From positions 1 through 56,089 of the forward strand of contig ONTS01000015.1 in NCBI GenBank assembly GCA_900320845.1: a stretch of 56,089 bases of DNA, in the 5' to 3' direction. Under the pieces are notes generated by a model. It saw only the letters and a list, made by a program, of their open reading frames with translations. It did not search any database and was not told the DNA's origin. The translations under genes and the position numbers were made by a program. Source of the DNA: an uncultured Prevotellaceae bacterium. GTDB lineage: Bacteria; Bacteroidota; Bacteroidia; Bacteroidales; Bacteroidaceae. Below, in pieces: positions 1 to 8,507 of this stretch (position 1 is the stretch's first letter; each line of letters opens with the position of its first letter).

Positions 1-144
1 TTCCAACAAATCGGTAATGTCAAGAGCGTCAACTATGCCGCTCAAAAGACGAACATGATGCGTTTGAGGGATTTTTTCACCCAAAAACGAAGGGAACAGC
101 TTTCCTTGTGCCTGATTGTAGAATTTAAATTGTAACTTTGCCAT
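1..144 (-). CDS. IS1182-like transposase, N-terminal part (cut by window edge)
   Basis: The reverse strand reads from an ATG at 144 to the window edge without a stop and gives 48 residues beginning MAKLQFKFYNQAQGKLFPSF. The start, the 'LFP' segment and the following 'P-x-x-H-x-V-R-x-x-x-x-x-V-D-x-L-D' pattern are those of the N-terminus of IS1182/IS5-type DDE transposases common in Bacteroidales. The DDE catalytic residues would lie outside the window. It is partial only because of the window edge; whether the full element is intact cannot be seen. The family call rests on the N-terminal pattern alone. Confidence 0.72.
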   Translation of the reverse strand, partial: MAKLQFKFYNQAQGKLFPSFLGEKIPQTHHVRLLSGIVDALDITDLLE

Positions 145-272
145 ACGATTAAGACAATCGTCCAAAGATACAAAAAATCTGGGACATGACAAAGCCCTGG
201 CTTGGGAAAGTCGGGGCTTTGTTTCATAAAAAAAACAAAAGAGGCCGTGTCTGTTACTTTTGACACAACCTC
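1..272 (-). mobile_element. IS1182-family insertion sequence, one end
   Basis: Upstream of the transposase start the sequence runs to 272, where 256-272, read outside-in on the minus strand, is GAGGTTGTGTCAAAAGT. This resembles terminal inverted repeats of IS1182-family elements as I remember them. A GC-rich stem-loop (aaagccc/gggcttt, 191-220) sits between the end and the transposase start and may block read-in transcription. The other end and any target-site duplication are outside the window, so the boundary at 272 is an inference. Confidence 0.55.
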
Positions 273-367
273 ATTTGTTGTGTCATGTTTGCGTGTCGTA
301 TATAAATCAATGGCGATAAAATCGACAACACACAGAATGGAACTATGAAAACAGGTTTTATTTACAC

Positions 368-405
368 AATAAAACAAACTCGAAAGATGATACCATCTTC
401 CGAGT
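368..405 (-). terminator. Intrinsic terminator after the biotin carrier gene
   Basis: Arms 378-389 and 394-405 form a 12-bp stem with one G-U pair and a 4-nt loop. On the minus strand it is followed by TTTGTTTTATT. It lies about 70 nt beyond the carrier gene stop and ends the mmdA operon before the IS. Confidence 0.75.
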
Positions 406-475
406 CTGAATGTTGTATTTATCTTGCGATGTGCGGTTAGCCATCGCAATGTCGGTCTATCCCGAATGATATTGA

Positions 476-901
476 TTACTCAATGACAACGAGTGGAGTA
501 TCTTCCATCACGCTCTCACCCTGCTTTACCAGTACGGCTGCGACTTTACCATCCTTGTTTGCTTCAAGGTTGTTGGCCATTTTCATAGCTTCGAGAACGA
601 TGACGGTGTCACCTTGTTTCACTTCGTCGCCAACGGCAACTTTAATCTCTATAACCACGCCGGGCAGTGGAGCCTTAACAGCATCGTTTGTGTTGACGTT
701 GGCATTGGAAGAAGCAGACACTTCGGCAGCTGCAGGCTGAGCTACAGGCTTGACGACAACCTTCTTTTCCTCTATGGGTTCCGGTTCCATCTCTACTTTG
801 TAGGTCTCACCGTTGACGGTAACGTCGGCAATGTTCTCTACAATGTCACCGATGGCAACTTCGTACTTCGTTCCGTTGATGGTATATTTGTATTCTTTCA
901 T
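476..901 (-). CDS. mmdC: Biotin carboxyl carrier subunit of acyl-CoA carboxylase/decarboxylase
   Basis: This 141-residue protein carries the biotin that shuttles CO2 for the carboxyltransferase encoded upstream by mmdA. The C-terminal half is a biotinyl domain with the signature EAMKM at 104-108; K107 is the expected biotinylation site. An Ala/Val/Asn-rich hinge (about 50-75) separates it from an N-terminal ~45-residue region. Length fits stand-alone carrier subunits such as MmdC or the PCC carrier. It is the last gene of the mmdA-small gene-carrier set and is followed by a terminator. No biotin carboxylase (accC) or membrane beta subunit (mmdB) lies beside it, so carboxylase or Na+-pump decarboxylase use cannot be decided here. 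Confidence 0.9.
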   Translation of the reverse strand: MKEYKYTINGTKYEVAIGDIVENIADVTVNGETYKVEMEPEPIEEKKVVVKPVAQPAAAEVSASSNANVNTNDAVKAPLPGVVIEIKVAVGDEVKQGDTVIVLEAMKMANNLEANKDGKVAAVLVKQGESVMEDTPLVVIE

Positions 902-916
902 GTTGTGTGTATTGTT

Positions 917-1075
917 TTAGGGAATGGGGGTCATGTTAAGGTTGTGGGAATGCCATTCAGTGAAGTGAGGCTTAATGGTGATGATTCCCGACTCCTTATC
1001 GTGTACATTGTTTCCTTTAAATTCGTGCAGTGCCATGGCGATGGCAGCATACACTTCCTTATTTACTTGCTTCAT
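917..1075 (-). CDS. Small subunit-like protein of the decarboxylase cluster (MmdE/OadG C-terminus-like)
   Basis: A 52-residue protein starting MKQVNKEVYAAIAMALHEF lies between mmdA and the biotin carrier gene, 15 bp from the latter. The 'EVYAAIAMAL' helix followed by a short basic strand recalls the C-terminal segment of OadG/MmdD and the 55-residue epsilon subunit of Veillonella methylmalonyl-CoA decarboxylase, which stabilise that complex. I infer a similar role from position and size. A GTG at 1153, just after a purine-rich SD-like tract, would give a 78-residue form, but the extra 26 residues look unlike a conserved domain, so the ATG at 1075 is preferred. Confidence 0.6.
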   Translation of the reverse strand: MKQVNKEVYAAIAMALHEFKGNNVHDKESGIITIKPHFTEWHSHNLNMTPIP

Positions 1076-1164
1076 ATGTATCAATGAGTTGAGAGTTGAT
1101 TGTTGTTTGGGGGAGTTGGAGGGGAAGAGAAAGATGGTGAGTTGTGGTAACACTATTCTCTCTC

Positions 1165-1192
1165 CTCTCTCCTCTTATCTCTCTCCTCTTAT
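1165..1192. repeat. 14-nt tandem duplication, purine-rich on the mRNA strand
   Basis: The unit ctctctcctcttat occurs twice in direct succession (1165-1178 and 1179-1192) just after the mmdA stop. On the transcript it reads as repeated AGGAG-containing purine tracts inside a longer GA-rich intercistronic stretch. Confidence 0.8.
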
Positions 1193-1195
1193 ATA

Positions 1196-2761
1196 TTACA
1201 TAGGAATGTTTCCATGTTTCTTAGCAGGCAGTGCATCACGCTTCGTTGCGAGCTGTGCGAGGGCACGGCAGATGCGGAAACGTGTGTTGCGCGGCTCAAT
1301 AACGTCGTCAATGTAGCCGTACTGTGCAGCCTGATACGGATTAGCAAACAGCTCAGAGTATTCTTCCTCCTTCTCTGCGATGAAGGCACCTACATCTTCA
1401 CCAGCTTCCTTCTTGGCCTTAGCTTCCTTTGCATAAAGAACAGCCACAGCGCCTGAAGCACCCATAACAGCAATTTCTGCGTTGGGCCAAGCGTAGTTGA
1501 TATCTGTGTGGAGCTGCTTACAGCCCATCACGATGTGGCTACCGCCGTATGACTTACGAAGGGTAACTGTAATCTTAGGCACTGTAGCTTCGCCATAAGC
1601 GTACAGAAGCTGAGCACCATGCAGTATGACTGCGTTGTATTCCTGACCGGTACCAGGCAAGAATCCGGGAACGTCCACGAGGCTGACGATAGGAATGTTG
1701 AACGCGTCGCAGAAGCGTACGAAGCGAGCGCCCTTACGGCTTGCGTTTACATCAAGTACACCTGCATAGCATGAAGGCTGGTTGGCAACGATACCTACGC
1801 TCTGGCCGTTGAAGCGAGCGAAACCAACGATAATGTTGCGGGCGAACTTAGGCTGAACCTCAAAGAATTCACCATCGTCAACAATGGAAGAGATGACTTT
1901 GTACATGTCATATGCCTTGTTGGGGTCGTCGGGAAGTATCTCGTTAAGGCTATCCTCCATGCGGTCGATGGGGTCGGTGCACTCTTTGCGAGGTGCTTCT
2001 TCCAGGTTGTTAGAAGGGATGTAGCTCAGCAGAGTACGAATCATCTGCAAAGCCTCTTCTTCTGTCTTTGCAGTGAAGTGGGTAACACCGCTCTTTGATG
2101 CATGTACGGATGCTCCACCGAGGTGTTCCTGGTCAACATCTTCACCTGTTACGCTCTTCACCACCTTCGGACCGGTAAGGAACATGTAGGACGTGCCTTC
2201 CATCATCAGTGTGAAGTCAGTCAAAGCAGGTGAGTAGACAGCACCACCAGCGCAGGGACCGAAGATACCACTAATCTGGGGAATAACACCTGATGCCAAA
2301 ATGTTGCGTTCGAAAATTTCAGCATAGCCTGCCAATGCGTTGACAGCTTCCTGAATACGTGCACCACCGGAGTCGTTGATGCCGATGACGGGCGCACCCA
2401 TCTTCATACCGAGGTCCATCACCTTGCAGATTTTCTCTGCCATCGTCTCTGACAATGAACCACCGTTTACAGTGAAGTCCTGTGCGAAGACGTAAACCAG
2501 ACGACCATCAATGGTACCAGAACCGGTTACCACACCGTCGCCGAGGTATTGTTTCTTGTCCATGCCGAAATTATGACAACGGTGCAGCTTAAACATGTCA
2601 AATTCTTCAAAGCTACCTTCGTCCAATAGCATGTCGATACGTTCGCGAGCTGTGTACTTGCCGCGTGCGTGCTGTTTCTCGATGGCTTTCTCACCACCGC
2701 CAAGACGAGCCTGTTCGCGTTTTGCAATCAAGGCTTTAATCTTTTCGATCTGTTTGCTCAT
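1196..2761 (-). CDS. mmdA: Methylmalonyl-CoA decarboxylase alpha / propionyl-CoA carboxylase beta subunit
   Basis: A 521-residue carboxyltransferase that moves a carboxyl group between biotin and an acyl-CoA (propionyl-/methylmalonyl-CoA), linking succinate to propionate in Bacteroidales. It has the two crotonase-like halves of the family: an N-terminal half with GGARIQEAV and [20 protein letters not shown] (roughly 130-185), and a C-terminal half with [12 protein letters not shown] (roughly 405-416). Length matches the family (about 510-525). It heads an operon with the small subunit-like gene and the biotin carrier. Decarboxylase and carboxylase forms cannot be told apart by sequence alone. 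Confidence 0.93.
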   Translation of the reverse strand: MSKQIEKIKALIAKREQARLGGGEKAIEKQHARGKYTARERIDMLLDEGSFEEFDMFKLHRCHNFGMDKKQYLGDGVVTGSGTIDGRLVYVFAQDFTVNGGSLSETMAEKICKVMDLGMKMGAPVIGINDSGGARIQEAVNALAGYAEIFERNILASGVIPQISGIFGPCAGGAVYSPALTDFTLMMEGTSYMFLTGPKVVKSVTGEDVDQEHLGGASVHASKSGVTHFTAKTEEEALQMIRTLLSYIPSNNLEEAPRKECTDPIDRMEDSLNEILPDDPNKAYDMYKVISSIVDDGEFFEVQPKFARNIIVGFARFNGQSVGIVANQPSCYAGVLDVNASRKGARFVRFCDAFNIPIVSLVDVPGFLPGTGQEYNAVILHGAQLLYAYGEATVPKITVTLRKSYGGSHIVMGCKQLHTDINYAWPNAEIAVMGASGAVAVLYAKEAKAKKEAGEDVGAFIAEKEEEYSELFANPYQAAQYGYIDDVIEPRNTRFRICRALAQLATKRDALPAKKHGNIPM

Positions 2762-2807
2762 TGTTTATAATGTTATAAATTCAAATGTTGTCTTATTAAA
2801 CATTGCG

Positions 2808-2815
2808 CAAAGTTC
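2808..2815 (-). promoter_or_regulatory. Possible -7 box of the mmdA promoter
   Basis: The minus strand reads GAACTTTG, one base from the Bacteroidetes TAnnTTTG -7 box, about 50 nt before mmdA. A TTTC lies 20 nt further upstream. This is a weak match. Confidence 0.35.
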
Positions 2816-2896
2816 GGTTTTCTTTTTTATATGGCGAAATAAATATCACAAAAAGAATACTTACTGTTTACACAAGCGCATAAATTGGGGTGTCAA

Positions 2897-3316
2897 CTAT
2901 AGCAGTTTTAGCAATTCTCGGTCTGCATCGGTCCATTCCAGACCCTCCAGTTCCTCTTTTTTCAGCCATCGGGCATCAAGGTGTTCCAGCAGTTTATAGT
3001 CAGTATTCTCGGCTATACACAGATAGGCTGCCAGAAAAATGGTGAGGTCTGGATATTCATAGGTTACAGTTCCAAGTTTCTTTCCTACGTAAATATCCCA
3101 GTCCATTTCCTCTTTTATCTCGCGTATGAGTGCTTCGTGGTCCGACTCACCTTCTTCCCGTTTGCCTCCGGGAAACTCCCAATGTTCGGAAATATACTCG
3201 TGTTGGTCGCGGCACCGCTGTACACAGAGATATGTGTCGTCGCGTTTCACGATGGCGGCTACTACAAAAACCGTTTCAGTTTCGGGTTCGTAGATATTTA
3301 AAGGGCTGTTGTTCAT
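2897..3316 (-). CDS. Nudix hydrolase (MutT/CTP pyrophosphohydrolase-like)
   Basis: A 139-residue single-domain Nudix protein that hydrolyses a nucleoside diphosphate derivative, by similarity a damaged or non-canonical NTP. The Nudix box begins at G51 and includes E57, R65-E66 and E69-E70; the usual Gly near the box end is Asp (D72). The segment 'WEFPGGK' just before it is typical of the MutT/NudG group. Its ATG overlaps the stop of the Crp-like gene upstream by 4 bp (ATGA), so the two are probably translationally coupled. Substrate is not predictable from the sequence. Confidence 0.88.
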   Translation of the reverse strand: MNNSPLNIYEPETETVFVVAAIVKRDDTYLCVQRCRDQHEYISEHWEFPGGKREEGESDHEALIREIKEEMDWDIYVGKKLGTVTYEYPDLTIFLAAYLCIAENTDYKLLEHLDARWLKKEELEGLEWTDADRELLKLL

Positions 3317-3936
3317 ATTTCTTGTAGTTCGTTTTCTGTTGTCGTGGTATTATTTTTCCATTGTGCTTTTCTTACGCGACTCAATGTTTCAGGCGTCATC
3401 TGCAACATAGTGGCAATGTGAATGAGTGGAGCACGGCGTATCACCTCAGGATGATGCATGCACATTATCTGATAACGCTGTTGTGCATTCTCAAAGCGCA
3501 TGAAACGATTGTAGCGCATAATGCGTACGATAAATTGCTCCACAATCTTTCTGAGAAGCAGTTGAAGGTTTACTCTGTCTTTGGCTATTCGTTCAAAGTC
3601 TTTTTTATCTATGGCATAGCATTGCATAGGTTCCAGCGCTGCGATGTTTTCGGAGGATGGCTGATCGGTCAAGAAGCTTTCCATGGCAATGACGAAATGC
3701 CCTTCATAATCGAAACGGTAGGTCACTAGCTGTTTCTTTTTCATCAGATAGCTATGCGACATGCCTTTTTCAATAAAGTAAAAAGTGCTGGCAGGATCCC
3801 CAATCTTTATAATCTTTTCATGTTGTTTGAAATTAACAGGACGCATAATAGCGGCAAGACTCTTCTTGTCAGACTCTCGCATAGGACAATAGATGTTCCC
3901 TATCAATTCAATAACTTTTGTTATAGATTCTGTCAT
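3313..3936 (-). CDS. Crp/Fnr-family transcriptional regulator
   Basis: A 207-residue protein with an N-terminal cyclic-nucleotide-binding-like beta-roll (about 15-130, including 'IIKIGDPASTFYFIEKGMSHSY') and a C-terminal winged helix whose recognition segment is 'IATMLQMTPETLSRVRKAQ' (about 172-190). It lacks the Cys set expected of an FNR iron-sulfur cluster, and the effector is unknown; many Bacteroidetes members of this group are stand-alone regulators. It lies 15 bp after the nucleotidyltransferase gene and overlaps the Nudix gene, in the lepA-led run of minus-strand genes. Confidence 0.85.
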   Translation of the reverse strand: MTESITKVIELIGNIYCPMRESDKKSLAAIMRPVNFKQHEKIIKIGDPASTFYFIEKGMSHSYLMKKKQLVTYRFDYEGHFVIAMESFLTDQPSSENIAALEPMQCYAIDKKDFERIAKDRVNLQLLLRKIVEQFIVRIMRYNRFMRFENAQQRYQIMCMHHPEVIRRAPLIHIATMLQMTPETLSRVRKAQWKNNTTTTENELQEI

Positions 3937-3951
3937 ATTCAGATAGTGTTG

Positions 3952-4998
3952 TTAACTGTTTGCGCGCAAGCCGTTTTTGAAGAAAGACATACAGCTATGG
4001 CGCGCAGAACGGGGTGATACTTTATATAATGAAGCATAGAGGCTGAGAAAACTTTTCATAGTATATATCCTTCCCAGCATGCCGCTTTTCGGTCGTTTGC
4101 TCAACATTAAATCGTAGGCACTCTTGCCATGATTGCCGAGTCCCATGATGATATTCAGCAACTGTGCGGCACGATTGTCATATCCTGCTTTGTATAGGGG
4201 AAACTCTTCTTTCGGCATGCCCAGATAGCTGACGAGCATTTCGCCAAACACCTGCCAGTCAGTCAGCAGGTGCGCCCGTTTAAGGTTGTTTTGCAATTCC
4301 GTATGGTCTATTTCTTTCTCGTCAGCGTGCAGAGCAAGCATCCAATCGATTATTTGTCGCAGTCCCACTCCGCTATGATGGAACAGATGGTGCCAAGCGT
4401 GATAGAAAATGTATAGGCTATCTGCCTGAGCAGAGGGCACCCTTACCGTAGTGTCGTCTATGACTATATCCCTGCCGCTCTTCGGATGCATGGCTTCTTC
4501 TGCCCATTCCTGCAGTATGCAGCCATCGTGGGTATCTCTGTGGCTTATGACAGTGTGGTGTACTTCCACATCTATGCCGTCAATGTGTACTGCTAGATGC
4601 ATATCGTCTTCCGATACGCTATCGTCGGTGAGCACTTGCAAGGCTTCTATGGCTCTTTGGCTATTGCCTTGGCCTACATAGAGGTCTATGTCGCCCGGCT
4701 TGCGCAGCAGAGGAGTGGGGTAGTGGCGCGCCACGCCCTGACCTTTCACCAACACATACTCCATGCCAGCCTCATTCAAGGTGTTCACAGTCTTGCAAAT
4801 CACACTGTTCACATGTTTGTTAGTCTGCACTATGCGCCATTTGTTCAGCGCATAACGTTGCATAGTTTCCTTGTTACCTCCTGCCCGTAGATACAGCTCA
4901 TTCAGTCGCTTGTTGATGACACCTTCCACCGCATGCTTCACTGCTATATCGTGCGTCGACATGCACAGCGATGTGGTCAGTTCACACGCTATCGGCAA
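3952..4998 (-). CDS. Nucleotidyltransferase family protein (NTP_transf_5)
   Basis: A 348-residue protein with the nucleotidyltransferase signature 'VLVKGQGVARHYP...RKPGDIDLYVG' at about 82-109; D103 and D105 are the likely metal-binding acids. The rest is helical and rich in His/Trp ('FYHAWHHLFHHSG'), as in the PF14907-type proteins found near glycan or peptide-modification loci. The substrate is unknown. It starts 28 bp after lepA ends; ATG at 4998 is taken, but an internal ATG 12 codons later is also possible. It probably shares the lepA transcript. Confidence 0.75.
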   Translation of the reverse strand: MPIACELTTSLCMSTHDIAVKHAVEGVINKRLNELYLRAGGNKETMQRYALNKWRIVQTNKHVNSVICKTVNTLNEAGMEYVLVKGQGVARHYPTPLLRKPGDIDLYVGQGNSQRAIEALQVLTDDSVSEDDMHLAVHIDGIDVEVHHTVISHRDTHDGCILQEWAEEAMHPKSGRDIVIDDTTVRVPSAQADSLYIFYHAWHHLFHHSGVGLRQIIDWMLALHADEKEIDHTELQNNLKRAHLLTDWQVFGEMLVSYLGMPKEEFPLYKAGYDNRAAQLLNIIMGLGNHGKSAYDLMLSKRPKSGMLGRIYTMKSFLSLYASLYKVSPRSARHSCMSFFKNGLRANS

Positions 4999-5026
4999 CG
5001 TTTCGTTATTGTGTGGCGGATATTTG

Positions 5027-6850
5027 TCAGTCCAGTTTCAGCACGGCGAGGAATGCCTTCTGCGGCACTTCCACATTACCAATCTGTTTCATACGTTTCT
5101 TTCCTCGCTTCTGTTTCTCCAGCAGCTTACGTTTGCGGCTCACGTCGCCGCCGTAACACTTGGCAGTCACGTCCTTTCGCACACACTTTATCGTCTCGCG
5201 AGCTATGATTTTTGCTCCTATGGCAGCCTGGATAGCAATGTCAAACTGTTGTCGGGGAATGAGTTCCTTCAGTTTCTCGCACATTCGTCTGCCGAAGGGC
5301 ACGGAGTTGTCCTGATGTGTCAGTGTCGACAGGGCATCCACGGGCTCGCCGTTCAACAATATGTCAAGCTTTACCAGCCGCGAAGACCTGTAGCCGCACA
5401 CGTGGTAGTCGAATGATGCATAACCTTTCGATATACTCTTCAGTTTATCGTAGAAGTCGATGACGATTTCGCCCAATGGCAGGTAGAACTGCAGCTCCAC
5501 GCGATTGCCGCTCACAAACTCTTGCTTGATGAGCTCGCCGCGTTTGTCCAAGCACAGCGTCATGATGGGACCTATGTAGGCAGCGTTGGTGATGACTGAA
5601 GCCTTAATGTATGGTTCTTCTATATGGTCAATGACCGTCAACTCGGGCAGACCCGAAGGGTTGTGCACCTCCTTTTCGCCCCCTTGCTTGTCGTATACCA
5701 TGTACGACACGTTGGGCACGGTGGTGATGACGTCCATATTGAACTCGCGGTCCAGTCGTTCCTGCACTATCTCCATGTGCAGCAAGCCCAGAAATCCGCA
5801 GCGAAAGCCGAAGCCGAGAGCTACAGATGACTCAGGGGTGAAAGTCAGTGAGGCATCGTTTAGTTGCAGTTTCTCAAGCGACGCACGCAGATTCTCGTAG
5901 TCAGTGGGGTCTATGGGATACACACCGGCAAACACCATGGGCTTCACCTCTTGGAATCCTTCAATTGCTTTATCGCACGGACGCGATATATGGGTGATGG
6001 TGTCGCCTACTTTCACCTCTTTGGCATCCTTAATGCCGCTTATGATGTATCCCACCTCACCTGCTTTCAGTGTCTGGCGGGGTATCATGTCCATCTTCAG
6101 CACACCCACCTCGTCGGCATCGTACTCCATTCCTGTGTTAAAAAATTTCACTTTATCGCCTTTGCTCAGCGTTCCGTTCAGTATCTTGAAATAGGCAATG
6201 ATGCCTCGGAAAGAGTTGAACACAGAATCGAATATCAGTGCTTGCAGCGGCAGCTCCACATCTCCCTTCGGAGCCGGCACTCGTTCCACAACAGCACGCA
6301 AAATGTCATCCACTCCTTCACCAGTTTTTCCAGAAGCAAATATAATATCGTCGTGATCGCAGCCAATAAGTTCCATAATCTCGTCCGCGACCTCTTCGGG
6401 CATGGCGTTGGGCATGTCAATCTTGTTCACCACTGGCACAATCTCCAAATCTTGGTCAATAGCCATGTACAGATTGGATATTGTCTGTGCCTGCACACCC
6501 TGCGTAGCATCCACCACCAACAGTGCACCTTCGCAGGCGGCAATACTGCGTGACACCTCATAGGAGAAGTCCACGTGGCCCGGAGTGTCGATAAGGTTCA
6601 GTATATAGCGTCCATTGTCGGGCTGCCTCTCTGCACCCTGACCGCCGTCATCATGAGACTTATAATCATATTCCATCTGAATGGCGTGACTCTTGATGGT
6701 GATACCTCTTTCGCGTTCCAGGTCCATGTCGTCAAGCATCTGCCCTTCAGTAATTTGTATAGTGTTAGTACGCTCCAACAGACGGTCGGCAAGAGTTGAT
6801 TTACCGTGGTCTATATGAGCAATGATGCAGAAGTTACGTATATGATTCAT
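5027..6850 (-). CDS. lepA: Elongation factor 4 (LepA), ribosome back-translocating GTPase
   Basis: A 607-residue translational GTPase. G-motifs are visible: AHIDHGKST at 11-19, DTPGH at 88-92 and NKID at 142-145. The C-terminal LepA-specific domain ends with the conserved basic segment '[17 protein letters not shown]'. Relative to other LepA proteins I know, it has about 14 extra hydrophilic residues ([13 protein letters not shown] region, about 67-79) between the G2 and G3 motifs. A Bacteroidetes-type promoter lies directly upstream (6876-6907), divergent from the SRP RNA promoter. Confidence 0.97.
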   Translation of the reverse strand: MNHIRNFCIIAHIDHGKSTLADRLLERTNTIQITEGQMLDDMDLERERGITIKSHAIQMEYDYKSHDDGGQGAERQPDNGRYILNLIDTPGHVDFSYEVSRSIAACEGALLVVDATQGVQAQTISNLYMAIDQDLEIVPVVNKIDMPNAMPEEVADEIMELIGCDHDDIIFASGKTGEGVDDILRAVVERVPAPKGDVELPLQALIFDSVFNSFRGIIAYFKILNGTLSKGDKVKFFNTGMEYDADEVGVLKMDMIPRQTLKAGEVGYIISGIKDAKEVKVGDTITHISRPCDKAIEGFQEVKPMVFAGVYPIDPTDYENLRASLEKLQLNDASLTFTPESSVALGFGFRCGFLGLLHMEIVQERLDREFNMDVITTVPNVSYMVYDKQGGEKEVHNPSGLPELTVIDHIEEPYIKASVITNAAYIGPIMTLCLDKRGELIKQEFVSGNRVELQFYLPLGEIVIDFYDKLKSISKGYASFDYHVCGYRSSRLVKLDILLNGEPVDALSTLTHQDNSVPFGRRMCEKLKELIPRQQFDIAIQAAIGAKIIARETIKCVRKDVTAKCYGGDVSRKRKLLEKQKRGKKRMKQIGNVEVPQKAFLAVLKLD

Positions 6851-6875
6851 GTATTATAGGATGGTTTATAGTCCA

Positions 6876-6907
6876 CAAAGGTACATATTTTGTTTGATAT
6901 TCGCAAA
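6876..6907 (-). promoter_or_regulatory. lepA promoter
   Basis: The minus strand has TTTG (6904-6907), a 20-nt spacer and TACCTTTG (6876-6883), matching the Bacteroidetes sigma-ABfr consensus, about 25 nt before the lepA ATG. Confidence 0.75.
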
Positions 6908-6941
6908 TTATCAGGCATTCATCAAAAAAATAGCAAAACGT

Positions 6942-6971
6942 TTTGCCATTCTCTACAAATCATTACCTTTG
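6942..6971 (+). promoter_or_regulatory. SRP RNA / tRNA-Thr promoter
   Basis: TTTG (6942-6945), an 18-nt spacer and TACCTTTG (6964-6971) precede the SRP RNA by about 17 nt. Confidence 0.8.
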
Positions 6972-6987
6972 CATCCGCAAAACTTAA

Positions 6988-7088
6988 ATGGGTAAGTCCT
7001 GTACGGCCAGCTCCCAATGAATCCTCCAGGTCGGGAACGAAGCAAAGGCAGTTGGTTGTAGCGGCGCGATACGGGTAGCTTGCCCACC
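6988..7088 (+). ncRNA. ffs: Signal recognition particle RNA (4.5S-like, small bacterial form)
   Basis: The conserved SRP apical domain is present at about 7026-7046: CCAGGTCGGGAACGAAGCA, with the GGAA tetraloop and the asymmetric loop bound by Ffh. The ends pair (gggtaag 6990-6996 with cttgccc 7079-7085), giving the usual single long hairpin of about 100 nt. The RNA joins Ffh to target ribosomes making membrane proteins. It has its own promoter and is followed 2 nt later by tRNA-Thr and then a terminator, so both probably come from one transcript. Confidence 0.93.
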
Positions 7089-7089
7089 C

Positions 7090-7163
7090 GCCTCTTTAGC
7101 TCAGTTGGCCAGAGCACGTGATTTGTAATCTCGGGGTCGTTGGTTCGAATCCGACAAGAGGCT
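7090..7163 (+). tRNA. tRNA-Thr (UGU)
   Basis: A 74-nt cloverleaf: acceptor GCCTCTT (7090-7096) pairs with AAGAGGC (7156-7162); D arm 7099-7115; anticodon loop tttgtaa with TGT at 7124-7126; T arm GTTGG-TTCGAAT-CCGAC. The anticodon stem has one T-T mismatch. CCA is not encoded. It reads ACA and other ACN codons and is an expected substrate for the t6A enzymes encoded elsewhere in this window. Confidence 0.96.
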
Positions 7164-7183
7164 CAGAATAATATCCACTCGGC

Positions 7184-7209
7184 GAGTCCTAAAAAGGGCT
7201 CTCTTTTTA
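7184..7209 (+). terminator. Terminator after SRP RNA-tRNA-Thr
   Basis: GAGTCC (7184-7189) and GGGCTC (7196-7201) form a 6-bp stem with one G-U pair, followed by TCTTTTTAG. Confidence 0.65.
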
Positions 7210-7331
7210 GTGTATCATCACATCCCTCTAACCCGAAAACACTGCCTACACAGCCTCATCCACGAACAATGTCCGTGACTTCGTTTAGCAAAATCACAGA
7301 CATCGTATTCTCGTTAAGCAACTTTCGGAAA

Positions 7332-7395
7332 ACCAATGGGCAACTTCTACCAACCAATCTCAACGACTTTGGTCACCAATCTCAACGACTTTGGT
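7332..7395. repeat. 22-nt tandem repeat, locus A
   Basis: Two identical 21-nt copies of accaatctcaacgactttgg + t (7353-7373, 7375-7395) follow each other with a 22-nt period; a degenerate third copy starts at 7332 (accaatgggcaact...). Each unit begins ACCAA and ends TTGGT. A related array lies at 41361-41425. It occupies the space between the tRNA-Thr terminator and the EamA gene end. Confidence 0.85.
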
Positions 7396-7427
7396 TTGTT
7401 GTTAGGCAGAAAGTGTAAACGCAGGGT

Positions 7428-8363
7428 TCAACAGTCGCACATATTTCGGTTGGCAATGATGACACCTAGCATGACGGCAGCGCTGCCAATGTAAGCCAGG
7501 AGGCACATCTGTTCGTTGAGGAACAGGTAGCTGATGACGACTGTGGCAATAGGGCTGACATAGATATAATTAGATGTTACAACAGCACCGAGCTTTCCAA
7601 CGGTGACATTCCACATGAGGAAGCATCCGAACGACGCCACAAGTGCGAGGAAAAGAAGATTGAACAGGACATCGGCTTGCAGGAAATCGGCAAAAGCAAA
7701 GTTCCACGGTTTAGCGAGTAGCCAGGGGAGGGCAGTAAGGAAGCCGTATGCAAAGAGCTTACGAGTGATGAATGCAGAGTTGTAGCCCTTGCCCAGGAAC
7801 TTCACCAGCAGAGAATAAATGCCGAAACACAACGCCGAAAACAGTGCTAGCACATCACCCCAAATGTTATCTTGTCCGCTACTGTCGGTCTGTCCACCAT
7901 ATATAATAAGTCCGACACCTATCACTGCAATCGCTGAACCTATCAGTAGGGATGTAGACAGACGCATGCCTTTCCAAAAGATGCGGGCAAGGAAGACAGT
8001 AATAAGTGGTGAGAGCGATACGATGAAGCTGACATTGTTTACCAAGGTGAGGCCAACAGCAAAGTTCTCCAGAATGAAATAGAGCGAGCCACCAAGCATA
8101 CCAATGAAGATGAACAACACTTCGTCCCGCCAATTGTTTGCCCACAGGCGTCGAGGCGCAAAGGGACAAATGGCAATGTAGGCAATAAGTGCGCGGGCGA
8201 TGAATATCTCATGCTCTGCCATGCCTGCCTGAATGAGCAACTTACTGCTAACCAGTGTGCCGCCCCAGATGGTGACGATGATAAACGCAATGATATGATA
8301 AAGCCATGTGCCACCTCCGCTGGCAGACATGTCTCTTAAACCGATATGTGGAAGATGAAACAT
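7428..8363 (-). CDS. EamA/DMT-family transporter (drug/metabolite exporter-like)
   Basis: A 311-residue inner membrane protein with about ten hydrophobic segments arranged as two EamA repeats, typical of 10-TMS drug/metabolite transporters (RhaT/YdcZ relatives). Early residues 'TIWGGTLVSSKLLIQAG' match the first repeat. The substrate is unknown. The ATG at 8363 is preferred over an upstream in-frame TTG because the promoter -7 box (8382-8389) would overlap the longer form. It is a single gene convergent with the SRP RNA/tRNA-Thr transcript. Confidence 0.85.
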   Translation of the reverse strand: MFHLPHIGLRDMSASGGGTWLYHIIAFIIVTIWGGTLVSSKLLIQAGMAEHEIFIARALIAYIAICPFAPRRLWANNWRDEVLFIFIGMLGGSLYFILENFAVGLTLVNNVSFIVSLSPLITVFLARIFWKGMRLSTSLLIGSAIAVIGVGLIIYGGQTDSSGQDNIWGDVLALFSALCFGIYSLLVKFLGKGYNSAFITRKLFAYGFLTALPWLLAKPWNFAFADFLQADVLFNLLFLALVASFGCFLMWNVTVGKLGAVVTSNYIYVSPIATVVISYLFLNEQMCLLAYIGSAAVMLGVIIANRNMCDC

Positions 8364-8381
8364 GGTGCGTGAAATTTCCTG

Positions 8382-8389
8382 CAAAGGTA
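8382..8389 (-). promoter_or_regulatory. -7 box of the EamA gene promoter
   Basis: TACCTTTG on the minus strand, about 18 nt before the ATG at 8363. No good -33 TTTG is seen. It fixes the start choice. Confidence 0.6.
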
Positions 8390-8507
8390 ATCAAAATAGA
8401 TGAAAAAGAAAATCTCGGATATTAACTTTTTGGAGCGATGTGACAGATATGGTTCTTTGTCAAAACATACTTAGAGGAGAAGAGGTGATAAAAAAGTGAC
8501 TAAAAAG

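Noticed and set aside
42-449. A 135-codon minus-strand frame
   Set aside because: It runs across the IS end, a stem-loop and the operon terminator in a frame different from the transposase, and has no family resemblance.
7353-7395. Possible CRISPR array from the 21-nt direct repeats
   Set aside because: Units follow each other with a single intervening base and no spacers; no cas genes are present.
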